From an uncultured Collinsella sp. (GTDB lineage: Bacteria; Actinomycetota; Coriobacteriia; Coriobacteriales; Coriobacteriaceae): a stretch of 64,000 nt of DNA. A program made the position numbers and the translations under genes. This document shows, piece by piece, positions 24,387 through 31,895 of the stretch (position 1 is its first letter; each line of letters starts with the position of its first letter). Where the stretch lies: the NCBI GenBank assembly GCA_905197665.1, contig CAJJZP010000006.1, forward strand, positions 1-64,000, read 5' to 3'. Below the pieces are notes generated by a model. It did not search any database. It was not told the origin of the DNA and worked only from the letters and a program-made list of their open reading frames with translations.

Positions 24387-25676
24387 CTAGCAGATGCAGC
24401 CGTCGGCGAGCGTCTGCTTACCGCCGACAAACACATCGGTGGCACGACCGGTAAGCGTGCGGCCGGCAAAACCGGAGCTCTCGGCGCGCGACTCGTAACC
24501 GTCCTCGCCGACCGTCCAAGTGGCAGAGGGGTCGAACACGGTCAGGTCGGCAACGGAGCCCGCCTTGACCTGAACCTGGTCGAGGCCCAGGATCTCACGC
24601 GGCTTGATGGCCATGAGCTCGACCATGCGGCCCATGCTCATCTTGCCCGTGTTGACCAACTCGGTGAGCACGAGCGACAGGGAGGTCTCGAGGCCGATCA
24701 TACCGAAGGGCGCAAGCTCGAACTCGCGGGCCTTCTCCCACGGGGTGTGGGGAGCGTGGTCGGTAACGATAGCGTCGACGGTACCGTCGATGACACCCTG
24801 ACGGATGGCCTCGGCATCCTCGTCGGTGCGCAGCGGCGGATTAACCTTGAGCGAGGTGTTGTAGGTCTCGTCCAGGTCGTTCTCGGTCAGGAACATGTGG
24901 TGCGGGGTGGCCTCGCAGGTCACCTGGACACCGGCAGCCTTACCGGCACGCACGAGCTCCAGGCCATGAGCGGTGGAGATGTGCTGGATGTGCAGCTTGG
25001 CACCGGTCAGCTTGGCAATCTCGATGTCGCGGGCAATCTGAAGCTCCTCGCCGGCGGCCGGCCAACCCTCGAGGGCCAGACGGGTCGAGACCTTGCCCTC
25101 GTTGATCTGGCCGTGGCCGACCAGATCCTCGTCCTGGCAGTGGCTCATAAAGACCTTGCCGAACATCTTGCCGTAGTCCATGCAGCGACGGAGCATGCCC
25201 GCGCCCTGCACGCCGCGACCATCGTCGGTGAAGGCGACGGCGCCGTGGGCGACCATATCGCCCATCTCGGACATGGCCTCGCCCTTAAGACCGCGGGTCA
25301 TGGCGCCCGACGGATAGACGCGGCAGTGGCCGACCTCGGCAGCGCGGGACTTGACGAACTCCACGACGGTGCCGTTATCGGTGACGGGATCGGTGTTGGG
25401 CATGGCGCACACGCCGGTGAAGCCGCCCTTGGCAGCAGCGCGGGTGCCGCTCTCGATGTCCTCTTTGACCTCGTAGCCAGGCTCGCGCAGATGCACGTGC
25501 ATATCCACCAGGCCGGGGACGAGATACTTGCCGGAAAGGTCGCGGACCTCGGCTCCCTCGGCGGCGAGGTTCTCGCCGACCTCGGCGATCTTGTCGCCGT
25601 CGATCAGGACGTCGACGACACCGTCAAGCTCGACGGACGGATCGACGACGTGGGCATTCTTAAGAAGCAAGGCCAT
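24387..25676 (-). CDS. pyrC: Dihydroorotase
   Basis: Cyclises carbamoyl aspartate to dihydroorotate. This is the class I (longer, 429-residue) zinc enzyme: the metal motif DMHVHLREPG places H60 and H62, and DHAPH lies near the C-terminal third. The ATG at 25676 has GGAGGTG upstream and overlaps the end of pyrB by 17 bases; the open frame beyond it is pyrB sequence read in another frame. Confidence 0.96.
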   Translation of the reverse strand: MALLLKNAHVVDPSVELDGVVDVLIDGDKIAEVGENLAAEGAEVRDLSGKYLVPGLVDMHVHLREPGYEVKEDIESGTRAAAKGGFTGVCAMPNTDPVTDNGTVVEFVKSRAAEVGHCRVYPSGAMTRGLKGEAMSEMGDMVAHGAVAFTDDGRGVQGAGMLRRCMDYGKMFGKVFMSHCQDEDLVGHGQINEGKVSTRLALEGWPAAGEELQIARDIEIAKLTGAKLHIQHISTAHGLELVRAGKAAGVQVTCEATPHHMFLTENDLDETYNTSLKVNPPLRTDEDAEAIRQGVIDGTVDAIVTDHAPHTPWEKAREFELAPFGMIGLETSLSLVLTELVNTGKMSMGRMVELMAIKPREILGLDQVQVKAGSVADLTVFDPSATWTVGEDGYESRAESSGFAGRTLTGRATDVFVGGKQTLADGCIC

Positions 25677-26604
25677 TATCGGCACCTCCAAGCAGCAGAT
25701 ACAGGATAGCCATACGCACGCAGATACCGGCGTAGACCTGCTCCAGGATGACGGAGCGTTGCGGGTGGTCGGCCATATAGGAGTCGAACTCAACGCCGCG
25801 GTTGATGGGGCCCGGGTGGCAGATAATCGCATCGGGCTTCATGAGCTTCTCGCGGTCCTTGGTCAGACCGAAGAGCTTGTGGTACTCGCGAATCGTGGGG
25901 AACGGTGCGCCCTCGAGGCGCTCCTGCTGCACGCGCAGCATGTAGACGACGTCCAGCTCGGGCAGGACGGAATCGAGGTCGCTCGTCACGTGGTCGCAAC
26001 CCAGAACCTCGGGCGCCGGCGGCAGCAGCGTGCCGGGGGCGACAGCGTAGGTCTCGCAGCCCATGATCTTAAGGGCGGGGATCAGCGAGCCGCAGACACG
26101 GGAGTGCGCGATATCGCCGACGACAGCGACCTTCAGACCGTGGAAGTCACCCTTGTGCTCCCAGATGGTGTACAGGTCGAGCAGGGCCTGCGTAGGATGG
26201 TTGTGCTTGCCGTCGCCGGCGCAGATAACGCTCGCGGGCGAGTTCTGCGTGACGATGTAGGGAGCACCGGCGTGCTTATCGCGAACGACGATGCAATCAA
26301 TCTTGTAGGCGTTGAGGGTCTCGACGGTGTCGACGAGGCTCTCGCCCTTGACCGTGGAGGTCGAGGAGCCGCCAAAGTTGAGGCTGTCGGCCGAAAGGCG
26401 CTTCTCGGCGAGCTCGAAGGAGCTGCGGGTGCGCGTCGAGGGCTCGTTGAACATGTTGACGATGGTCTTGCCCTTGAGCGTGGGGACCTTCTTGATCGCA
26501 CGCTCGTTGACCTCGGAGAACGCCTTGGCGGTCTCGAGGATGAGCTTGATGTCCTCTTCGGAGTACTCGGTAATGTCGATCAGGTGCTTATGGTTGAACG
26601 CCAC
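25660..26604 (-). CDS. pyrB: Aspartate carbamoyltransferase catalytic subunit
   Basis: Joins carbamoyl phosphate and aspartate, the committed step. The carbamoyl phosphate loop STRTR is at 56-60, with HPTQALLDL and HPGPINRG further on. Length 314. Start chosen at GTG 26604, 4 bases after pyrR and eleven bases behind GGAGG; the GTG at 26616 would overlap its own ribosome site. No pyrI is present, so the enzyme is probably the unregulated trimer and control rests on the leader. Confidence 0.95.
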   Translation of the reverse strand: MAFNHKHLIDITEYSEEDIKLILETAKAFSEVNERAIKKVPTLKGKTIVNMFNEPSTRTRSSFELAEKRLSADSLNFGGSSTSTVKGESLVDTVETLNAYKIDCIVVRDKHAGAPYIVTQNSPASVICAGDGKHNHPTQALLDLYTIWEHKGDFHGLKVAVVGDIAHSRVCGSLIPALKIMGCETYAVAPGTLLPPAPEVLGCDHVTSDLDSVLPELDVVYMLRVQQERLEGAPFPTIREYHKLFGLTKDREKLMKPDAIICHPGPINRGVEFDSYMADHPQRSVILEQVYAGICVRMAILYLLLGGADNGLAS

Positions 26605-26608
26605 GGTA

Positions 26609-27193
26609 CTACTCACCTCCCAGCGGCGCGGAGCCCACATGGGAACCCGGCGCGACGTCGTTAATCTCGACAGCGGTGCGGCCGTCTACTTCCTTCATAT
26701 ATAGGTGCACGTTCTCCTCATGCGACGAGGGAACGTTCTTGCCGACAAAGTCCGGCGAGATGGGGAGCTCACGGTGACCGCGGTCAACGAGAACTGCCAG
26801 CTCGATGCGGCTCGGACGGCCCAGGTCCATGACAGCATCCAGAGCGGCGCGGATAGTACGGCCCGTATACAGGATGTCGTCCACCAGCACGACGCGCTTG
26901 CCGTCGACGCTGAAGGGAATGTTGGTAGCGTGGATCGCGGGAGCAAAATTGGTAGCGTAGTCATCGCGGTAGAAGCTGATGTCGAGGCTACCGAGCGGAA
27001 CGTCGACGCCCTCGATCTCCTTGATCTCCTCGGCGAGCTTCTTTGCCAGAAGGTCGCCGCGCGTGACGATGCCGACCAGAGCGAGGTCTTCACAGCCCTC
27101 GTTGCGCTCGAGAATCTCGTGCGCAATGCGGGTCATCGCTCGATTGACGGCGGTCTCGTCCATGATGACCGCCTTGGGGGAAGTCGTGCCCAT
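26609..27193 (-). CDS. pyrR: PyrR, pyr mRNA-binding attenuation protein / uracil phosphoribosyltransferase
   Basis: PyrR binds a hairpin in pyr mRNA when UMP is high and promotes termination; it also has uracil phosphoribosyltransferase activity. The PRPP loop VVLVDDILYTGRT is at 101-113. Length 194. The ATG at 27193 is preceded by GGAAGGAG. It is the first gene of the operon, directly downstream of a leader with the expected fold. Confidence 0.96.
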   Translation of the reverse strand: MGTTSPKAVIMDETAVNRAMTRIAHEILERNEGCEDLALVGIVTRGDLLAKKLAEEIKEIEGVDVPLGSLDISFYRDDYATNFAPAIHATNIPFSVDGKRVVLVDDILYTGRTIRAALDAVMDLGRPSRIELAVLVDRGHRELPISPDFVGKNVPSSHEENVHLYMKEVDGRTAVEINDVAPGSHVGSAPLGGE

Positions 27194-27227
27194 CGATCTC
27201 CTTCCTCACATGTCTTGACTGCTGACA

Positions 27228-27345
27228 CAGTCAAAAAAATAGATGCCCGACCGCTTAAGCGGACCAGACACCCACAGGAAAGGCTGCTCTTTGGCAGCTA
27301 TGTAATTCCATGTGGGTATCTCGTACCCCTTTAATGGTCAAGGGA
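27228..27345 (-). promoter_or_regulatory. PyrR-binding attenuator in the pyr operon leader
   Basis: Reading the minus strand, ACCCACA (27310-27316) pairs with TGTGGGT (27267-27273). Inside this a GGAA/TTCC stem leads to an upper stem GCTGC/GCAGC closed over a CAAAGA hexaloop. This resembles the PyrR consensus loop CNGNGA. Overlapping its 3' arm, GGGTGTCT can pair with GGGCATCT around a CCGC-TTAA-GCGG tip, followed by A and seven Ts (27232-27238): the terminator. The mutually exclusive folds are the hallmark of PyrR attenuation. Confidence 0.8.
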
Positions 27346-27346
27346 T

Positions 27347-27352
27347 AGTGTA
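27347..27352 (-). promoter_or_regulatory. Possible -10 of the pyr operon promoter
   Basis: TACACT on the minus strand lies just upstream of the leader. The -35 region is poor. Position is suitable for a leader of about 150 nt, but this is a weak assignment. Confidence 0.25.
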
Positions 27353-27583
27353 GCCAACCTCGAGCTTAATTGCGAGCATAAATACAGAGCAATCCGTAAA
27401 CGTGCGCAGGCGCTCCATAAACCTATATATATTTGTGGGACGAGCTTGAAAACACACGCACGAGCTGGCATAATCCCCTCTGCTGCACGCAAATCGGATC
27501 TACGTCCAGGGCCGTAGCGTGGGCACTATTGCCAAAAGAGGAATATCTCTGTGTAGATTGCGCACAGGGAGCGACTTCTGTGC
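27353..27583. other. Intergenic region between the divergent pyr operon and rpmB
   Basis: This AT-richer spacer holds the upstream control regions of two divergent units. I see no coding potential. It includes CGTAAACG at about 27395, close to the GGTAAACG motif found before ppdK and adhE. Confidence 0.5.
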
Positions 27584-27589
27584 TATAGT
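27584..27589 (+). promoter_or_regulatory. Extended -10 promoter of rpmB
   Basis: TATAGT preceded by TGC, about 55 bases upstream of the rpmB ATG. TTGCGC occurs upstream but at 20-base spacing, longer than usual. Confidence 0.55.
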
Positions 27590-27643
27590 TCAGGCTTGTT
27601 TGTTAACGCGACATGTTCGTTTGTCGCCCAAGGAGGGTCAGTT

Positions 27644-27832
27644 ATGTCCAAAGTTTGCGAAGTTTGCGGTAAGCACCCCGTTGCCGGTCGCTCCATCAGC
27701 CACTCTCACCGCGTCACCAACCGTAAGTTCCGCCCCAACATCCAGCGCGTCTACGTCGTCGTCGATGGTCACCGTCGCAAGATGAACGTTTGCTCCACCT
27801 GCCTTAAGTCTGGCAAGGTTGCGCGCTCCTAA
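27644..27832 (+). CDS. rpmB: 50S ribosomal protein L28
   Basis: L28 is a small 23S rRNA-binding protein. The 62-residue product begins SKVCEVCGKHPVAGRSISHS and has CxxC pairs at C5/C8 and C50/C53. This is the zinc-binding (C+) form of L28, whose expression often contrasts with zinc-free paralogues. The ATG at 27644 follows AAGGAGG. It is monocistronic, with its own terminator. Confidence 0.96.
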   Translation: MSKVCEVCGKHPVAGRSISHSHRVTNRKFRPNIQRVYVVVDGHRRKMNVCSTCLKSGKVARS

Positions 27833-27901
27833 ATAAGGTCTTACCAACAAGTACCTCGGACTCTCCGGGTCAAAGACCTCGCGTTCATATAGAACTTACC
27901 A

Positions 27902-27933
27902 AAGGCGTCCTCCCCCACGGAGGGCGCCTTTTT
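27902..27933 (+). terminator. Terminator of rpmB
   Basis: AAGGCG and CGCCTT arms with inner TCCTCC/GGAGGG pairing, followed by TTT. It lies 70 bases after the rpmB stop and immediately before the left end of the RAYT element. Confidence 0.85.
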
Positions 27934-27934
27934 G

Positions 27935-28008
27935 CACTCATTGGGGACAGACTTACATGAGTGGGGGACACACTTAGATGAGTGTTTTCACGCATTGGGG
28001 ACAGACAT
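27935..28008. repeat. Left REP-like end of the RAYT element (three units)
   Basis: Unit 1 at 27935-27963 is a palindrome-like unit (CACTCAT...ATGAGTG arms) carrying GGGGACAGAC. Unit 2 at 27960-27984 is a degenerate direct copy. Unit 3 ends in a 16-base core at 27993-28008 that is repeated in inverted form at the right end. Confidence 0.75.
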
Positions 28009-28049
28009 GACGCACGCATGCGGCGTCCCGATCGGCTCCGGCCCCTATC

Positions 28050-28826
28050 TCACGCTGCATCCTTCCAGCCTGCAGTAGCCTTGGTCACGCTTGTGGCGCC
28101 GATACCGGTGATACGGGCAATTTGCTTGACCGTGAGATGTGCCCGCCTGAGCCTCAGCAGGCAGGCATCGCGTTCGGGGCGTGGCAGGGCCTTGAGCAAC
28201 GCAGGATCTATGCTCGTCAGGACTTCGCGCGCAACGAAAAGGGCCTCCTCATCGGGGATCCGCCGGCGCGGAAGAACCTCCACTGACCAGATGCGCCCGG
28301 CAACTTTCTTGAGATGCTCGCAATAGCGACGGGAGCCTCCGACAACATCAAGCATAGGGGTCGCATCACAGATGTCAAAGGGATCATAGCCCAGCTGATA
28401 CGCCTTATAGCTTGACCAGCGGTACGCCTCGAGCGAGTCAAGCGCACCCTTCACGGGATTGAGATGAATATAGTCGAGCAGCTGCACTGCCTGCGTGTCC
28501 GACTCAACCGCGACCCGCGAATAGCGATTGTCAAACAGATGGCCCGTTCTTCCCGTTTTCCCATTGAAATACTTGGCATACGCCGTCAGCGCGCACTGCA
28601 TTGCCTTTGAAAGGTTGTCATATGGGTCATCAACCATCAAATGGAAGTGGTTGTCCATAAGACACCAGGCCAACACCGCCACGTCATGGCACGCAAACCT
28701 GTCCGATATGTCCGATAGGAAACGATAGCGGTCGGAATCATCTTCAAAAATGATCTGTTTGGAGTTACCGCGGTCAAAGACGTGGTAATAGCCGGTGAGC
28801 GAAATTTCGCGGGCGCATCGGGACAT
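28050..28826 (-). CDS. REP-associated tyrosine transposase (Y1_Tnp family)
   Basis: RAYTs are single-strand DNA transposases of the IS200/IS605-related HUH class, thought to spread REP palindromes. The metal-binding HUH motif HFH is at residues 60-62 (DNHFHLMV). The nucleophile is probably Y83 or Y86 in LTAYAKYFN, followed by the family's GRTGHLFDNRY segment. A C-terminal helix-turn-helix (about 225-245, LTVKQIARITGIGATSV) may aid target binding. Length 258. The ATG at 28826 follows AAAGGAGAG. All key residues are present, so the gene appears intact. Confidence 0.9.
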   Translation of the reverse strand: MSRCAREISLTGYYHVFDRGNSKQIIFEDDSDRYRFLSDISDRFACHDVAVLAWCLMDNHFHLMVDDPYDNLSKAMQCALTAYAKYFNGKTGRTGHLFDNRYSRVAVESDTQAVQLLDYIHLNPVKGALDSLEAYRWSSYKAYQLGYDPFDICDATPMLDVVGGSRRYCEHLKKVAGRIWSVEVLPRRRIPDEEALFVAREVLTSIDPALLKALPRPERDACLLRLRRAHLTVKQIARITGIGATSVTKATAGWKDAA

Positions 28827-28954
28827 GGTCTCTCCTTTCAAAGCCGTACAGGCAACACCTAAAAGGAGAGAAGAAACGCGAAATGCTGAGCCTGTGACCT
28901 ATTTATATCCAATCAGCGACAAAAACAGGCCCAAAACGACAAAATCGCAAATCG

Positions 28955-29007
28955 ATGTCTGTCCCCAATGAGTGAAACCACTCATGTAAGTCTGTCCCCA
29001 ATGAGTG
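28955..29007. repeat. Right REP-like end of the RAYT element (two units)
   Basis: Two tandem GTCTGTCCCC units. The outer (28979-29007) is the exact reverse complement of the left outer unit. The inner (28955-28978) matches left unit 3 with one mismatch and one inserted base. Confidence 0.75.
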
Positions 29008-29158
29008 GGGCGATGCATTGGGCTGATGGATTAAGTTGAAACGGTTCATTTGGTTGAAACGTTTTAGTATGCCTTTTACGGGAATCTTACCGTTTACCGA
29101 ATTATTTATTGCTATCATGCAAGGCGTAGGGTAAATCTCCGATCGCAAGGAGACACAA
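29008..29158 (+). promoter_or_regulatory. adhE promoter region with paired operators
   Basis: TATCAT with upstream TGC at 29113-29118 is the likely -10, giving a leader of about 35 nt. Upstream, GTTGAAACG occurs twice (29035-29043 and 29053-29061, 18 bases apart); each forms part of a partly palindromic LacI-family-like site. CGTTTACC at 29091-29098 overlaps the -35 position and is shared with the ppdK upstream region. No Rex palindrome was found. Confidence 0.5.
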
Positions 29159-31807
29159 ATGGTGAAAAAGTCACCGGAAAACACTACTCCCGCAATTGTG
29201 GACAACGTAGAAGCGCTTGAGGCTAAGCTCGCTCAGATGCGAGAGGCCCAGGCGCTTTTTGCTACGTACACGCAGGAGCAGGTCGACAAGATCTTCTATG
29301 AGGCCGCCATGGCCGCCAACAAGGCTCGTATCCCGTTGGCGAAGATGGCCATCGAGGAGACCGGCCGCGGCGTTCTTGAGGACAAGGTCATCAAGAACCA
29401 CTACGCCGCAGAGTACATCTACAACGCTTACAAGAACACCAAGACCTGTGGCGTTCTGGAGCGCGACGAGGCCTACGGCATCACCAAGATCGCCGAGCCC
29501 ATCGGCATCGTGGGCGCCGTCATCCCGACGACCAACCCCACCTCCACCGCGATCTTCAAGACGCTGATCAGCCTGAAGACCCGCAACGGCATCATCATCT
29601 CCCCGCACCCGGCAGCCGCCAAGTGCACCATCGCCGCCGCCAAGCTCGTGCTTGACGCCGCCGTCAAGGCCGGCGCCCCCGAGGGCATCATCGGCTGGGT
29701 CGATGTCCCCTCCATCGAGCTGACCAACATGGTCATGCGCGACGTCGACATCATCCTCGCCACCGGTGGCCCGGGCATGGTCAAGGCCGCCTACTCCTCG
29801 GGCAAGCCCGCCTTGGGCGTTGGCGCCGGTAACACCCCGGTCGTCATCGACGACACCGCCGACGTGCTGCTCGCCGTCAACTCCATCATCCACTCCAAGA
29901 CCTTCGACAACGGCATGATCTGCGCTTCCGAGCAGTCCGTGACCGTCATCGACACCATCTATGACCAGGTTAAGGCCGAGTTCCAGAAGCGCGGCTGCTA
30001 CTTCGTCAAGCAGGGTGCCGAGATGGAGGCCCTGCGTGCCGCCATGTTCAAGAACGGCGCCCTCGATCACCGCATTCCCGGCATGGCTGCCGCCAAGATC
30101 GCCGAGCTCGCCGGCATCGAGGTTCCCGCCAAGACCAAGATCCTGATCGCCGAGGTCACCTCCACCGACCCCGCCAAGGAAGAGTTCTCCCACGAGAAGC
30201 TCTCCCCGGTCCTGGCCATGTATCACGCCAAGGACTTCCAGGAGGCCGTCGACAAGGCCGAGCACCTGGTGCTCGCCGGTGGCCCGGGCCACACCGCCTC
30301 TCTGTACGTGCACCCCGCCCAGGCCGAGAAGATCAGTCTGTTCGAGCACGTCATGAAGGCCTGCCGTATCGTCATCAACACCCCGTCCTCGCACGGCGGC
30401 ATCGGTGACCTGTACAACTTTGGCATGAAGCCGTCTCTGACCCTGGGCTGCGGCTCCTGGGGCGGCAACTCCGTCTCCGAGAACGTTGGGGTGAAGCACT
30501 TGATCAACGTTAAGACTGTGGCCGAGCGCCGTGAGAACATGCTGTGGTTCCGCGCTCCCGAGAAGGTCTACTTCAAGAAGGGCTCCACGCCCGTCGCCCT
30601 CGACGAGCTGGGCAACGTCATGGGCAAGAAGCGCGCCTTCATCGTCACCGACCAGTTCCTCTTCAAGAATGGCAACACCCGCGCCATCGAGGCCAAGCTC
30701 GACGAGATGGGCATCGCCCACGACTGCTTCTACGACGTCGAGCCCGATCCGTCGCTGCAGTGCGCACGTCGTGGTGCCAAGCAGATGGCTCTCTTTGAGC
30801 CGGACGCCATCATCGCCGTCGGCGGTGGCTCCGCTATGGACGCCGGCAAGATCATGTGGATGATGTACGAGCACCCCGAGTGCAAGTTTGAGGACATGGC
30901 CATGGACTTCATGGACATCCGCAAGCGTATCTTCACCTTCCCCGAGATGGGCAAGAAGGCCTACTTCGTCGCCGTCCCGACCTCCTCGGGTACCGGCTCC
31001 GAGTGCACGCCGTTCGCCATCATCACCGACAAGGAGACCGGCATCAAGTGGCCGCTCGCCGACTACGCGCTGCTCCCCAACATGGCTATCGTCGACGCCG
31101 ACAACTGCATGACCGCCCCGCGCGGCCTGACCGCTGCCTCCGGCATCGACGTCATGACCCACGCCATCGAGTCCTACGTCTCCATCATGGCTTCCGACTA
31201 CACCAAGGGCCTTTCCGAGCGCGCTGCTAAGCTCGTCTTTGAGAACCTGCCCTCCAGCTTCACGAACGGCGCCAAGGACCCGCATGCCCGCGAGGAGATG
31301 CACAACGCCTCCTGCATGGCCGGTATGGCCTTCGCCAACGCCTTCCTGGGCCTCAACCACTCCATGGCCCACAAGCTCGGCGCATTCCATCACCTGCCCC
31401 ACGGCCTCGCAAACGCCGTCATCCTGACCCGCGTCATGCGCTACAACGCCGCCGAGGCCCCCGTCAAGATGGGTACCTTCTCCCAGTATCCTTACCCCAA
31501 CGCGCTGCACAACTACGCCGAGATGGCCAAGTACTGCGGTATCGAGGGCAAGGACGACAAGGAAGTCTTCGAGAACTTCATCACGAAGCTCGAGGAGCTC
31601 AAGGACTTCATCGGCGTCAAGAAGACCATCGCCGACTACGGTGTTGACGAGCAGTACTTCCTCGACACCCTCGACGAGATGACCGAGCAGGCATTCAACG
31701 ACCAGTGCACCGGCGCTAACCCGCGCTACCCGCTCATGAGCGAGATCAAGGAGCTCTACCTGGACGCCTACTACGGCCGCGAGCCTCAGGACTACGCCGT
31801 CTGCTAG
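29159..31807 (+). CDS. adhE: Bifunctional acetaldehyde-CoA/alcohol dehydrogenase AdhE
   Basis: AdhE reduces acetyl-CoA to ethanol in two NADH-dependent steps and forms long spirosomes. The N-terminal aldehyde dehydrogenase half has its active Cys in GMICASEQS near residue 255. The C-terminal iron-dependent alcohol dehydrogenase half has GGGSAMDAGK near 556 and the metal-binding HSMAHKLGAFHHLPHG near 735-750. At 882 residues it is full length. The ATG has CAAGGAG upstream. Codon use is strongly biased to C-ending codons, more so than its neighbours, consistent with high expression in a fermenter. Confidence 0.97.
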   Translation: MVKKSPENTTPAIVDNVEALEAKLAQMREAQALFATYTQEQVDKIFYEAAMAANKARIPLAKMAIEETGRGVLEDKVIKNHYAAEYIYNAYKNTKTCGVLERDEAYGITKIAEPIGIVGAVIPTTNPTSTAIFKTLISLKTRNGIIISPHPAAAKCTIAAAKLVLDAAVKAGAPEGIIGWVDVPSIELTNMVMRDVDIILATGGPGMVKAAYSSGKPALGVGAGNTPVVIDDTADVLLAVNSIIHSKTFDNGMICASEQSVTVIDTIYDQVKAEFQKRGCYFVKQGAEMEALRAAMFKNGALDHRIPGMAAAKIAELAGIEVPAKTKILIAEVTSTDPAKEEFSHEKLSPVLAMYHAKDFQEAVDKAEHLVLAGGPGHTASLYVHPAQAEKISLFEHVMKACRIVINTPSSHGGIGDLYNFGMKPSLTLGCGSWGGNSVSENVGVKHLINVKTVAERRENMLWFRAPEKVYFKKGSTPVALDELGNVMGKKRAFIVTDQFLFKNGNTRAIEAKLDEMGIAHDCFYDVEPDPSLQCARRGAKQMALFEPDAIIAVGGGSAMDAGKIMWMMYEHPECKFEDMAMDFMDIRKRIFTFPEMGKKAYFVAVPTSSGTGSECTPFAIITDKETGIKWPLADYALLPNMAIVDADNCMTAPRGLTAASGIDVMTHAIESYVSIMASDYTKGLSERAAKLVFENLPSSFTNGAKDPHAREEMHNASCMAGMAFANAFLGLNHSMAHKLGAFHHLPHGLANAVILTRVMRYNAAEAPVKMGTFSQYPYPNALHNYAEMAKYCGIEGKDDKEVFENFITKLEELKDFIGVKKTIADYGVDEQYFLDTLDEMTEQAFNDQCTGANPRYPLMSEIKELYLDAYYGREPQDYAVC

Positions 31808-31824
31808 TTTTAGCACGGTTTTTA

Positions 31825-31863
31825 ACGGCGGGGGTGCACGGGTGTTTCACACACCCCCGCCGT
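31825..31863 (+). terminator. Hairpin after adhE
   Basis: A perfect 12-bp GC-rich stem (31825-31836 with 31852-31863) lies 17 bases past the adhE stop. It lacks a U-tract, so it may be a 3'-end protector or partial terminator, leaving readthrough into the next gene possible. Confidence 0.5.
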
Positions 31864-31895
31864 CGCTTCTATCGCATCGTTGAAAGGATGCAACC

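Larger units (their letters stand above)
27935..29007 (-). mobile_element. RAYT element bounded by 29-bp perfect inverted repeats
   Basis: A single transposase gene is enclosed by arms at 27935-27963 and 28979-29007 that are perfect reverse complements. Each end also contains further GGGGACAGAC units facing inward. It lies between the rpmB terminator and the adhE promoter without interrupting either gene. Known RAYTs act on REP palindromes rather than forming classical insertion sequences; this arrangement looks like a transposase flanked by its own REP-like sequences. Confidence 0.7.

Noticed and set aside
27935..29007. CRISPR-like repeats
   Set aside because: The GGGGACAGAC units are few, inverted relative to each other and flank a transposase; spacing is irregular and no cas genes are present.
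29008..29158. Rex operator before adhE
   Set aside because: No TTGTGA...TCACAA palindrome occurs in the region.
29171..31816. An 881-codon open frame antisense to adhE
   Set aside because: Mirror of the strongly biased adhE coding sequence; Val/Gly/Asp/Leu-rich translation without motifs.
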